DNA from: Azadirachta indica
Lineage: Eukaryota > Streptophyta > Magnoliopsida > Sapindales > Meliaceae
Direction of reading: 5' to 3'
DNA length: 64,000 nt
NCBI GenBank assembly: GCA_022749755.1
Contig: CM040444.1
Location: 18,087,274-18,151,273, forward strand
Positions within the stretch are counted from its first letter, which is position 1, and the number at the start of each line of letters is the position of its first letter. The position numbers and the translations under genes are program-made. Below, piece after piece: positions 35,236-48,123 of this stretch. Under the pieces are notes generated by a model. It searched no databases. It was not told the DNA's origin and was given only the letters and a program-made list of their open reading frames with translations.

Positions 35236-37480
35236 AAAGATGGCAAACGGTCTAAAAAGGGTCACGTGTCGAGTCGGTCCAGGCACGCACAGCACTCGGC
35301 CTTGGTCGACTCAAGCCCGCTTCAAAAATTTTGAGCCTGCCCGACCTATGAAGCACGACCCACTTGGAATGTGTTGGGCCTGTGCTTGGACCAGCCCGTA
35401 GGTTGTACCAACCCTGTGATGGACCAGCCTTGTGAACCACAAACCATGGTATCACTGCACTATATCAGGATGAAAAAAAAAAATAGCTTTTTTCATTTTA
35501 AGCCCCAAAAAATGTTGGATCAAGTCAATAGTATCACTGAAAAAAATTAAAAATGATTATTTATATTTATATAACTTATTTAATTTCATTCTTGTAATAA
35601 AATTAAAATTTATGATAATAATATTAATTTTCTTTTGAATATATTAAATCATATCTCGAAGGATATTTTGGAAAAAATATTCTAATAATTCATGACTGAA
35701 TAGTGAAAATTTTGTATTAAATTTCAAAATTGAAAATTTTGAAATATTTACATACAAGATAATGTATGGCTAATTTTTTTTCTCATTTTATTGATAATAT
35801 GAAAAGGCATTTCCACATTCAAATAATATTTTTTGATTATTAATCTTTTTAGTTCTTCAATAATTATTACAATTTAGAAAACTTCTTTTTAATTAATTTA
35901 TTTTAAAAATTTTCAAAAAACAACATTTACAACCGAAGTTTAATAAACAATTAAAATACATAATATAATAATTGATCACACTTATTTACAATCAACATAA
36001 TATAAAGAAAGAGTTTTTATTTTGTGTGACTGCAGAAAGAGAGAGGCACGAATATGAAGTTCTAATATGAAAGTCAAAAATCCAAAATTTAATTTGTGGT
36101 TGTGGTTTTATCTCAAGATGGATCATGGATTTTTATAGTGGGTATGGGTAATGGTTGGCTAATGGGTATATCTGAGAACGGGTAATTTTAATTCCTAAAT
36201 CATAATTGCAAATTAATTAATTGATTTGCTTTAATTTGCATTTAGTCAATTGCCAACTAGGAAGGGAAGGTAGTGCATTAATTGATCCGTAATTAATCAT
36301 TTGCCAACTAAAAGTATAAGAAGGTTAGCCAGTAGGCACTGCCGTATTACGCTGACAATAAGAAGGTTCATTGCAATCACACAATTTATAATGTTCAATT
36401 TGACGATTCATTATAAGGATTTAAAATAAATTTAAGATATGATAAAATAATATTAAATAAATACTATCATTTTAATTTTACTTTTAATTTTAAATTTAAA
36501 ATTAAAATTTAATTTTGAAACTGAAATTTACAAATTTTTTGAAAATTAAACTGAATTGAAAATTTTGCCTTTTTTATTATAATCGAATCGAACCGAATAT
36601 AAAAAAAATCAAATTGATTGATCTAGTTCGATTTAATATAATTTTTAGTTTTTTATTTTAAATTTTTTTAATTCAAATTTAAGATTAAAACAATACTTAT
36701 TTACATATCAATATTATTTTTTTCAATTTGATAAATATAATTTGACTTTATAATATTCAAATATGTTAATATAATATGATATACTTAATTAATTTGATAA
36801 AAAAATGAAAAAAATAAAAAAACAGTTTGGTCTAAATTTTTTAAATGAAGATCAAAATCAGATTAAAAATTTCGAATTTTTTTATGTTAGGATTGAAATC
36901 AGACTGAATTACAAGTTAGATTAAATCGAACATGTTTAGTTCAATCCGATCTAATTTTTTAAGTTTCGGTCTTTTTCGCTCAACTCTATTCCTCGCATAA
37001 TCATACAAAAACTCTCTATCGCATAATTGCACTCATAGAATATGTTGATTCTATCCCCTTTGTCTCTTGATTCCGAACCTTCTTTTTTTCTTGAACAAAA
37101 GCAAATTTTTGTGATAAATATTAAGATTTAATTGATTTTGATTATTATTCTGGATTTTTTGAATTATTATTTTGTAATTTTGTGTTATCATCAATCTTGC
37201 AATTATTAATTTTGATTTATTTTATTAATTAATAATATAAAAATGAAAGTTTCAAATCAAGATTTAATTTCACAGTATCCAATGTGATTGTGATTTGTGA
37301 ACAATATATACTGTTTTAGAACCATTCAGTTTAAAATGGGCCAACTGATCTGTCCAGTCCTTTAGTGGCCCGCGGGCTGACCAACCTCAGCCTATAGGCT
37401 TTGGTACTTGGGCCAACACTGTCTTTTATCTGGGCCAAGCAGGCCTGACACTGTTTCAGACCCAATAACCACCTCTACTT
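35236..37480. mobile_element. candidate hAT-like non-autonomous element
   Basis: Two G+C-richer blocks (about 35240-35460 and 37320-37480) stand out in A+T-rich DNA and bound a non-coding interior. The left outer end reads TAAAGATGGCAA. The right outer end reads as TAGAGGTGGTTA on the other strand, an imperfect inverted pair in the style of plant hAT elements. Just outside, CTTTTTCC on the left and CTTTTTTT on the right could be a decayed 8-bp target duplication. There is no transposase. It is an inference from ends and composition. Confidence 0.4.
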
Positions 37481-37608
37481 TTTTTCAATAAAATTTTAAA
37501 ATTTTAAAAATAATATCCTGACTTGTTATTTTTTCTGAATTTTCAGGATGATGATGTTATTATCGCTTAAATTATTATTATTATTTTTTTGGGTCTTTAC
37601 GAGAATTA

Positions 37609-37829
37609 AAACCCTAGGGGCGGGAAGAAGCCGGCCTTCAGGACTGGCACAATATAAATCCATAGAAAAATATAAAGAATAAAACAAATCAGTAAAGTTG
37701 TCGTTATGTATACATTTGTATATATATAGTTCAAAATTTTAATAGTCGCGATGTGTTCGCCGGTTTTTTAATGTTGAAAATATTATTAATCGTGATGTTT
37801 TGAGCCTGTCTTTTTACTCTAAAACCCTA
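37609..37829 (+). promoter_or_regulatory. two telo-box motifs upstream of URB2
   Basis: AAACCCTA occurs at 37609-37616 and again at 37822-37829, 54 bases before the URB2 start codon. This telo-box is known to be enriched upstream of plant ribosomal-protein and ribosome-biogenesis genes, often with TGGGCC site II motifs. TGGGCC motifs occur at 37337, 37409 and 37431. The fit with the product downstream is good, though no expression evidence is available. Confidence 0.55.
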
Positions 37830-37882
37830 CGTGGGGTTCAATTGGTTTAAGGTCTAGCTGCAGCGCAAAACATTCGTAAACA

Positions 37883-40800
37883 ATGGCTGATTCATCTATG
37901 AAATCGGCGAAGAAGAAGAAGCGAAAGCTCACGAGCCCCGAACAGAACGAAAAATGTAGTAAAGCGCGAAGTACCCGTTTGTCAGAGAAGGAACCAACAG
38001 AAATTGAACCGGACCAGAAGCTCGAAGAAGAAAGGAATCCTTGGAGGAACTTGAAGCTGATTCTGTCTATCCAAAACAAAGATATTGATGTTCAGAAGTT
38101 AGTTTTTATTTTGTTATTTACCTATTCTTTTTGTTTTTATTTTGTTTTCTCACGCACACTGGAAAATTAAGGGAGAAGAATGTAATAGAAGCTTAAGCAT
38201 ATTGCTTGTGATGTTTGATCTTGAGGAACGCGCACTCACAGACGAACTGTTTTCTTGTTTGTTGTAATGAGCTTGGTTGGTGGCGGCGGGAGAGGCAAGA
38301 AAATAACTATTTGGCGCTTATCTAGTCTTTTGACCTTAATAATAAATGGGAAACTAGTTTTGGACTTGTATTCAGAACACTCTTCTGTTTTTATTTTTAA
38401 TTTTTCTTAATTTGGCTTGTCTTTTTAACTCTCTGTTTTTAATTGCAATTAATGGGAGCGTTGAGGTTTTATTTTGATCAGTGAGGGAATTTGGATGCAG
38501 GAAGGTGGAACTAGCGTATAGCTGTATTAATTTGAGAGTAAAAGGAGGAGGTACTGATGCTGATGAGAAATATGAGACAGTGAAAACATCAAGATTAATT
38601 GTTTTTCTTAGTGATTGGATTCAGTCTTTGTTGATTTCTACTGAAAAGAAAATTGAACTTAATGGAGAAAGAAGTCAGTCAGCGCTTGTTGAGGCAAGCC
38701 TGGATTTTAGATGCTGGGTGATTTTCAAGTTTTGTTTGGAGGAGTCTTTAAAATGGCATGTTTCTTTGAGCTTCTCACGGAATCTTTTGCGAGCTATAAG
38801 TTGTGTTGCAAGAAATACATTGTCTTTATTGGATGAGAAGTCTTCGTGCCCCGAAAAGTTGTCTTTTGTTGGTGAACGGTTGGAATTGTATAATACATTT
38901 CTTGATTGTGTTTCTTTGCTATTCTCTTTGCCCGGTGGCTTGTTGAATGAAAATTTGGACTTGTGGGTTACCGCCATTAATCCTGTGCTTGAACTTGTTC
39001 TCAAAAGTTATGCTCAGAATCTTGATGACTGCAATCTCAATGCTTTTGTCCTGCAGTTCTCTTGCTTGGTGCTTGAGCCATTTTCCAGGTTCTTAAGAGT
39101 CCACCCAACCCGGAAAAATGGATTTCGTGATTTTGTGGATAAACTTCTTGAGCCACTGCTACACTTATTGGGTAGCTTGCATCTTCATGTTGATAACAGT
39201 AATTCTGGTCCAATGAGGACCTTGCTAAAGTTGGTTGAAGAAGTTCTCTCCAATGGGTTGTTTCATCCAACACATATTGATGGATTTCTGGGCCTACGCT
39301 GTCTAGAAAAGTATCTGGCATCCAATGGAAAATTAAGAGATACAAAAATTATCATCAAGAGTTATCATAGACATTTATTTGATAAACTGCAAAACTTTAT
39401 GGCTGCAAAGAAGATGTTGGTGTTGAATGGTATAGGACAATTATTTCACTTGCTTGTTGATCGAATTAAAAAACAAAAAGGAGCTTCAGTTCTTTCTGAA
39501 GGTACCAAGATGAGCCAGAAAAATGGAGCTTCGAGCCAGTTGGAAAAACATTTATCAGGTCATATGACTAGATATTCATTTGGTAGTTGCACTGCACTTC
39601 CAGAACAGAGTGATTCCTCAAGTAATTTGAATTCAGAAACTCGAAAATCACTCTTTGAATTTTTTGTACAGATTATGGAGCCTCTTCTGGCTGAGATGAA
39701 TGGATATGTTCAAGCTGAACTAGTGGAGAGGCCTGTCTTGTTGGATGTTCATTGCACACTCAAATCTGTTAATAGTTTACTTGCTAGCTTTATGCAGGAA
39801 AATGTATATTTAAGAACAGAGGATATCTCTGGAGGAGCTTGCTTTAATTTCTTAAAGGAGCTTCATGATGCAACAATGTCATTAGCTTGCAATTTACCAT
39901 GGGTGTCAAATCGTGACGTAGATAATGGGATGCACAGGGAGATGTTTACTGATTTAGCGAAGGAGCTCTTAGTTGCTGTAGGGTATCTTTTAGATATTGA
40001 ATATGAGGTTTTTGGGCATGATTTAGTAAGCTTATGGCTGATGATGCTTTCTTACCTGGGAATTGGGCTTTCTTTTCTGGATGAACCAGATCAATACACA
40101 TTAGCTACTCAGACACTCAAGGTTGGGTACCAGCTGATTAATCTCTATAGTGAACTTCGCCAGGTTAGTACAATACTCTCAATTTGGATTCACATGTTTC
40201 TGCTTTTAGTCTCTTGTATGATGTGGAAATGCTTGGTGTCACATGGTTTTATTACTGATAGGTGAAATTGATATTCTTTTGGAACCAACTTCCGTACCCT
40301 TTCCTAGTTATTGTGCAGTTGTGTGCTGCCTTTATTTTTGGGTTGAGAGAGTATTAAGTTGTTTCTGCACTAGCTGTCTGTCTCATTCCTCTCCATTTGA
40401 CTTCTTTTTCTTATTGTAGTCCCTCAAAGTATGATTTGGTTGATGTTTACTTCTATTAGTTGATTTTCTAATGATTTCAAATTAATGTAGGTGGATAATA
40501 TTATTTTTTCACTTTGCAAAGCAGTAAGGCTTGTAATATCGTTTGGCAGTGACGATGAAGTCATCAATGCTAGATTCCTGTCCATGAATTCTTTACCTTG
40601 TGAAGCATACGCAAAATCGGTGGGGGTGCTATTATGCTCACAGGAATTTAGATTATCCATTCAAAATGCTATTAGATCCATACCAGAAGGGCAAGCAAGT
40701 GGATGTATTCAACAATTAACTGCAGATATATCGGAATCTGTGGAATGGATGAAAGGAAGTTGTTCTGTGACTGATGAAAAGGAATTCAGGAAACTGAAAC

Positions 40801-43800
40801 TAAGATATCAGGGCATATTGGGTTTTGACCTGCAAGTTGAACTTTTGGGTAGATATTTGTCCGAAATGCATGCACTAGTGCTGGATTCACTGGTTGTCAC
40901 AATGGGGAACAGTAATCTTCTTGGGCTTGCTATAAAGGACCTGATGATCATAGTCCATCCTTGCATTAGTAGTCTGGTACAGCTGCACTGGGATAGTGTG
41001 AATGAATTCCTTTTTTCTGTCACGGGAAAAACTTTTGAGAATGGAGTAGGTGGAAAAAAGAATGGTTTGCAGAAATATGGATTGTCCACTCAATGGGTCT
41101 TTGTGTTCTTCTTTCGGTTGTACATGTCCTGCCGAAGCTTATACAGACAAGTAATTAGCCTCATGGCGGCAAATACATCAAAAAAGATGTCAGCAGCAAT
41201 GGGAGATTCCTTTTCTGTGTACTCTGGAAAGGATTGGATGGAGAAGACTGATTGGACTACTGAGGGCTATTTTTCTTGGATTGTCCAATCTCCAATTTCT
41301 CTTGTTGATGTTATTAAATTTGTTTCAGACATTTACCTTAAGGAAAATATTACAGGTTGCTGCATATTAATTTATGTATTACATGCTATGGCTCTTCAGA
41401 GGCTTGTTGATCTGAACAAGCAAATAAAATCTCTGGAGTATTTACTTGAAAAAATGGAAAATGCAGACCAAATTAAATTGCTTGATGATGCTGAGTTGGC
41501 ACAGTATCATAAGCAATCCAAAAAGTGGAGGAAGCACGCTTCGATTTTGAACCAAGAGGCTGTAGGACTTGCTGATTTCATGATGGGATATGTCTCAGTG
41601 GTGACTGATGAGCAGCCAGTGATTCCCATTACTGACAATGCATCTTGTGAGGGTGAATGTGTCCAAGAATTGAATGGAAGTAAAGCATGGACTTCGGGCA
41701 TTTGTGCTGTGGACGAGAAGTCATTTCCCACTGCAATGTGGTGGATTATTAGCCAAAATATTGATATTTGGTGCATTCATGCTGCTTCTAAAAAGTTGAA
41801 GAGTTTCCTTTCACTTCTAATTCATACATCCCTTCCTTGTATAGCAAGCAACTTTAACAATGTTCAAAAGCACAAAAGAGAAGCTGGTGGTTCGAAGAAA
41901 ATTACTGTCCATCAAATCTCATCTGAACTTCTCGGCGATTCCTTTCTGTATGAACATAAAGTAAGAATTTGTTGTAAATTACAAAATTCACTCCCTTGCA
42001 GAATACATGCTTTGACCTGCAGATGAAACATGCATACACTTCTGTATGTGGGTGTGCAATTGTTTTTGTGCTACATATATGTTGGTTTTGTTCACACACT
42101 CTCTCTCTTATTCCGGTCACTGTATAAGATTGTATGGTAACTATATTACATGATGTTCTTACTGTCTCTTTTACTAGTTTGTTCGCAGGCATTTGGCATC
42201 AAGGTTTTGCCGTATATTGGAGAAATCAGCATTATCATTGTTTAAAGATTTTACAAATGGGGATTTTGATTTCAGTTCATTACCTAATTGGACAAAGGTT
42301 TTGAATGACCTTGCAAACTCAGAAGTTGTTTCAGGCAACAAACTTGTTACGAGTGATTCTTTTCCGGCGGAAAAATCTTCTCATTCACTTGATAAGCTGT
42401 GCAAGGAACAAATAGCCTTTCAATTTAACGGCATGAAATTCAGAGTCTTTCAGGGTTTGCTTAATCTTTTATGTTGGATGCCAAAAGACTATTTGAACTC
42501 AAGATCGTTCTCACTTTATGCAACTTATATGCTCAACCTTGAAAGGTGAACTCTCTATTTCTCACAGTCATGATCAATCTTGTGATGACTTGGTGTGTTT
42601 ATGTATATGTAATAGACCCTAGCCTGAGTATGATTTATACATTAGATAGCTAGGCCTGTTGTACATGTTTGAATTTGTAATCAACAGAAAAGTAAGTGGT
42701 AACATGATAAATACCTATTATTGGAAAAGCCAAGACATAATGTCGGTGGTTAATGCGTGCTTGCTGCATGGTTGTTGCTATGATTTTTGTGTATCCAATG
42801 ACTGATTACAAAAGGAGCATATCTTCTATTTGTGCACTTCAATAATTTTCAGATTTCAGGCACAATCCTACACATGTACAAGTGTGTATATGTATTGTAT
42901 GAGGTAGAAATCTGCTAGGCACAAAGACGCTGGACTATTACCATTTTAACAGTGTATGATGGTGGGACAATAGTATATGCTTGTCTGAGACTCTAAAGTT
43001 CAGAAATTAAGTTTTTGTTGTAAAGCCTAATCAGTGGCCTGTTTTGCACGGGTCTGCCTGTCATCATGTATCTAAATAAATGATTGTCCCTCGCTCATGT
43101 CTGTGGCAATTCCTTGTAAAGCTTTGAGTTTGTTCACTATGAGAAGACATAATCATAAACTAATTAAAATCAAATACTAGAGCGAGGAGTATTCCCTTGA
43201 AGAGAAAGAAAGAAAAATCTTTTAACAACAGTTTCATCATGTGAACTGAAGATGTATACAGGGTCTGTTTGGGAAATTTCTAGTGGAATTTGTGTGGAAA
43301 TGGAAGTGTTCTACGTATATGGTTGAAAGTTCGATAAAAATAAAAGGAAGAAGTCAGTATTTTATTGATGAGATTCATTATTTGCTTCTTTACAGGCCTC
43401 TACTTCGAAGGGCTTTTTAAGACCAATCCTTATTATTTATGTTTTTATTCTTTCATTCAGCTTAATTTTGAAGGGTTGTAGATTAGCCAGGTTAGGCTTG
43501 TTAGATCCCTGGTCAGGTTTATAAAGGCATGATTTCTTCGGTTGTTCACATTGCAGGGGCTGGAGTTTTTGTCAATGGGTGGTTTAGATGTGTAAATAAC
43601 ATTTCATATAGTTTTTGTCCCCTATTTAACATTATTTTGGCCTCTCCGGTGGACTTCTGGTCCACTTTTATATTTACCTTTTACTCTGATATATTGCTTT
43701 GTTTCCCATCAAAAGATATGGCTGGAAGTCAAAATTTGGGGACTGATATGTATATATCTAGATAGTTAAATCACGTATCTAAGTACAGGTAACTTTTGTA

Positions 43801-46800
43801 TTATGACATTGATATCCAAGATCTTGTTTTATGCAGTTTCTGTTGCAGGCTAAGTAAATGTATAATATGAATGTTGCGACATGTTATATTGCATTGGACA
43901 TGCATAATTTATATTAACGCAAGTCTTTTTGTGTTTCAGGATTGTGGTTGGCAGTTTGTTACAATGTCGGGGTTCATTGTTCTACCATAATCGTTGTGAG
44001 TTATTCAGATTGTTTTTATGCTGCCGGAGGACCCTGAAAAATATAATTATGGCATCTTGTGAAGAGAAGGCAGAATGTAGTCAATCATCACTTATTCCAA
44101 TGCTTTCTGAGGCACATTTTGTTTTGTGGCTTTTCAAGTCAGTATTCCTGGTGATTGGCCCTCAAGAGTCACTTTCAGATGATTGCTTTCAGGAAGTTGG
44201 AGATATGATCTTTTCATTGATGGATCACACATCTTACATATTCGCGACATTAAGCAAATACCACTTTAGTAGTGCAACAGATTCTTCTATAGTTTCCGAG
44301 AAGGCTCATAAAGAACAACCTAGTTCCCATGTTGCAAGTGAACATGATAATTTAAACAAAAGTGGCTCATATTTTGATTCCTCCAAGGTTGAAGCTTGGA
44401 AAAATATGTTCCTTGTGTTTGATAGTTTAGAGGAAGAGGCAGAAAGCTTACTTAATTCTGTAAAGGATGCTGCTTGTGATGGAAAATTGGATGTGAAAGC
44501 TGTAAATTTGAATAACTTATCTTTGGTAGTTTCCTGCTTTAGTAGGATTTTGTGGGGCTTAGCTTCTGTTGTGAATGACATCGATGCAGAAAGTAGTGAT
44601 AAAGGGAAATTGCTAAGGTGGAAATCTGAACCTATCTCTAAACTCAACCTCAGTATCAATATATTTTCTGATTTGATTAGTTCTTTTCTGCACATTTTGG
44701 TTGTTGAGGATGGTCAGGCACCAGAAAGTTCTTGTGATGCTCAAAGTTTTCAAAACTTGGACTACTGTAGTGATCCAGTCGTTTCAGGGGAGCTTTCACG
44801 TGATAATTCCAATGCTAAGAACGAGAATTCATGCGATAAGCAGCACGAAATATTAGGAGCTGCAAGGACCTGCTCAGCATCATTTGATATTGATGATGAC
44901 TCTAGGATGGCTTGTGTTGGAAACAATCGGTCACAGTTGGAAGATGTAAACAGTTCTGCCAGTTTTATGGCTGAAGGTGATTTACTTGAGCTTCAACATG
45001 TAAAAAGGCACTTCTTGCAAGGCATGCTGAAAGGCGCTCATCCTGAATCAGCCAATTTGCTGAGGCAGCTATTAGTTGCTGCTGCTGCTATTTTGAGGCT
45101 AAACCTGCAGATTAGCGGCACTCCTTTCTCTTCAAGCTTGATGCCTGCTTCTGTTGGCATCTCAAAATTCTTGCTGTCACAGTTAGCGGACATGGTGGAA
45201 ATGCCACAACCAGTTACTTTTGTTTGGTTAGATGGTGTTGTCAGGTATCTGGAAGAATTAGGGAGCCACTTTCCCTTAACTAATCCTACCTTGACCAGAA
45301 ATGTATATACTGAGCTGATAGAGCTACACTTAAGGGCGATAGGGAAGTGCATATCTTTGCAGGGAAAAGAAGCTACTTTAGCATCTCATGAGAGAGAGTC
45401 TAGCACTAAGATACTTGATGGCAGTGCAGGCTTATCTGAGGTGTCTCTTTCACATGGGTTCCACTGCTTGGATGAGTTTAAATCTAGGTTGAGGATGTCT
45501 TTCAAAGAGCTCATAAAGAAACCATCGGATTTACATCTGCTGTCTGCAGTGCAGGCTATAGAGAGAGCACTAGTAGGAGTGCAGGAAGGCTGCACAATGA
45601 TCTATGAAATAAATACTGGAAGTGGAGATGGTGGCAAGGTTTCTTCAATTGTTGCTGCTGGCATTGATTGCTGGATCTAGTTCTAGAATATGTTTCAGGT
45701 AAGGTTAGATCAGCGCATCTATAAACTCATAGATAGAATTATTTTGTTGTATAAACTAAAGTGTCTCTGATTATTCCATTTTGTTTCTGGTCGTAATTTT
45801 TTATATGCGAGTGTTTTAAGTTGCGTGTAGAGCTCTTGGCGGATTTCATGATTTAAAGCCATATCCAGCAGTCCCTCAAGGTCAAATGGTTAAGTCTACC
45901 AGTAAAAAACTCTTTAAGCACATAGGACTTCATTTATTCACTTTGAATATGATAGCATTCCTTTCATCACTCCCTCTTCATTAGCTTCAGTTACAGCAAC
46001 TGCACAAGAAAGAGGTATATACAAAGGTTGATATAATAAAGTTATATTGTTATGCACGTTGACTTCTTCCTTGTGCAACATTCAAAAAAAAAAAATATGC
46101 TCATCAAATGGGTGCTTCAAATGCAATGGAAAGACTAATTGGTGATAGATCCATTTCCTTTTGACATCTCTCAAAGTACTTTGTCATTTTCAATTATGCA
46201 AATGCTGTTCAGTCTAGGTTGATGTTTTGCTACTGAAATTTCTTTAATTTATTTCTTAAACTTGGTTTTATCTGTGTTTTCTCCTTAATTTTCTTTGACA
46301 TATCTGTTCTAATCATTGATTTGTATTATAGGTCGCAAACGGTTAAGTGTGGTTAAAAGGCACATTCAGAATTTCATTGCTGCTTTGGTCAACATAATTG
46401 TGCACTTGCAGAGTCCATTAATTTTCTATGAAAAACAAATTAGCTATAAGAGGGAGGATGGTCCAGATCCAGGATCGGTTATTCTTATGTGCATTGAAGT
46501 GCTGACAAGAATTTCTGGAAAACATGCGCTGTTCCAGATGGATTCATGGCATGTAGCACTATCTTTACGCATCCCTGCAGCACTTTTTCAAAATCTCCTT
46601 CAGCTTAGAACTTCAGAGGCTCCAGTCCCATCTAGGTCTGCGATGTTTGTGGATAAACAAGATAGTGGTGCTGTCGCAAGCCTGAATTCCTTCACTGTGG
46701 ATAGGAAGTTCTCAATAAAGCTATTTGCTGCATTGTGTAGGCTACTATATACAATTCTGAAGCATCACAAAAGGTGACTCTTGCCTCTGTATTTCAGTCT

Positions 46801-48123
46801 ATAAATAACCTGGTTATTTTGTTTTCATAATACCAGGAATTAGTCTATTGACCAGGACCAGAAAGGGAAATGAAAGAAACATGAAATATGAGTTTTTTAG
46901 TGGGCTAGGTTTGCCAAGCGTACAACTGAATGATTTACTGTGTTGTCCTGGATTCATCTGTTGCCTAGTTTGGTTATATATGTAAATATGAACATTATAT
47001 GTCCAGATTGTTGTTTTTCTGATCCTCAGTTTTCCTACATATTGTTTCTATTGCTATATTTTATTTTTGGTTCTTTTACCCTACATGTAGCCATTATACG
47101 CTGTTCTAATTATTGTGTAATTTCCAGTGAGTGTGAGCAGTGCATTGCTCTCCTTGAAGAATCTGTACGTGTTCTTCTTCATTGCTTGGAAACAGTGGAT
47201 ACTGATTTGGTGGCCAGAAAAGGTTATTTTTCATGGGAAGTACGGGAGGGCGTAAAATGTGCTTGTTTTCTACGAAGGATATACGAAGAGGTGAGTGATG
47301 TAGCTTTGGAACCATACATATATTTAGAAATTGCTGATACATTATTCATGCTTTTAGGTTATTTTCAACATTATCAACATCATCTAAATGTTTGAAGAAT
47401 TTATTCCTCTTGGGCATAGCTACACTGTTTCGTATTAGGATGACCATTTGTTGAATGGATATTTCTTAAGAAGGGCCAGTGCCATTTGATCCTCTATGTT
47501 GGCCCTTCTTCACAATCAAGCTTCAAATTAGTTTTACTTGGCCCATGATCAATGTGACATTGATTTTGAAAATAAGCAGTTGACAGTGAATGACATAATA
47601 TACAATTTGTTCCCTACATTTTTCAGGTAAGACAACAAAAGGGTGTCTTTGGCCGGCACGCTTTCAAACTCTTATCCAATTACATATGGATTTATTCAGG
47701 ATATGGTCCCCTTAAATCTGGCATCAAAAGGTGGTGTCTGGCGTCTTATCTTGATCTTAATTTTATTATCATGATGTTAATATGGCTCTTTTTGTTAAAC
47801 TGAAATGGTAGACCTGGTGCAACATAAAAACTGATTTCTTTCTTATTGAATTGGCAGGGAGATAGATGAAGCTCTGAAACCAGGTGTATATGCTCTAATA
47901 GATGCTTGCTCTGCGGATGATCTTCAATATCTTCATACTGTATTTGGAGGTAAGCAATCTTAAAATGATCAAGACTTAAAATACATTACACAAAGGATGA
48001 TATCATGCTCTGGTCTAACTTTCTTCCATTATTGTTCTTTTCGTAGAGGGTCCATGCAGAAACACTCTGGCATCCTTGCAACATGATTACAAACTAAATT
48101 TCCGATATGAAGGAAAGGTTTGA
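37883..48123 (+). CDS. URB2: URB2/NPA2 ribosome-biogenesis protein (with a one-base frameshift)
   Basis: Urb2/Npa2 is a nucleolar protein needed to assemble early pre-60S particles and process 27S pre-rRNA. I read ten exons: 37883-38097, 38501-40163, 40491-41960, 42178-42545, 43940-45698, 46332-46773, 47128-47290, 47627-47730, 47858-47949 and 48047-48123. All splice sites are GT-AG and phases agree at every junction. The N-terminus has a Lys/Arg-rich run (about residues 9-16), likely a nucleolar signal. The body is a long helical protein without small motifs. The last exons give the conserved Urb2 domain ending in a short F-R-Y-E-G-K-V tail. The exon total is 6353 bases, one short of a multiple of three. 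At about 45671 a C seems to be missing after GATTG, giving D-C-W-I and a stop; one more base would keep the frame into the next exon. Intact, it would have about 2117 residues. As written, the last 370 or so residues are lost. It may be a sequencing error or a real lesion. Confidence 0.85.

Noticed and set aside
35252..35455. Gly/Pro-rich minus-strand ORF
   Set aside because: It comes from the G+C-rich end of a candidate transposon, and its internal repeats reflect DNA repeats.
38675..45595. Several 70-130 codon ORFs antisense to URB2
   Set aside because: They are shadows of the well-supported plus-strand exons, with no family resemblance.
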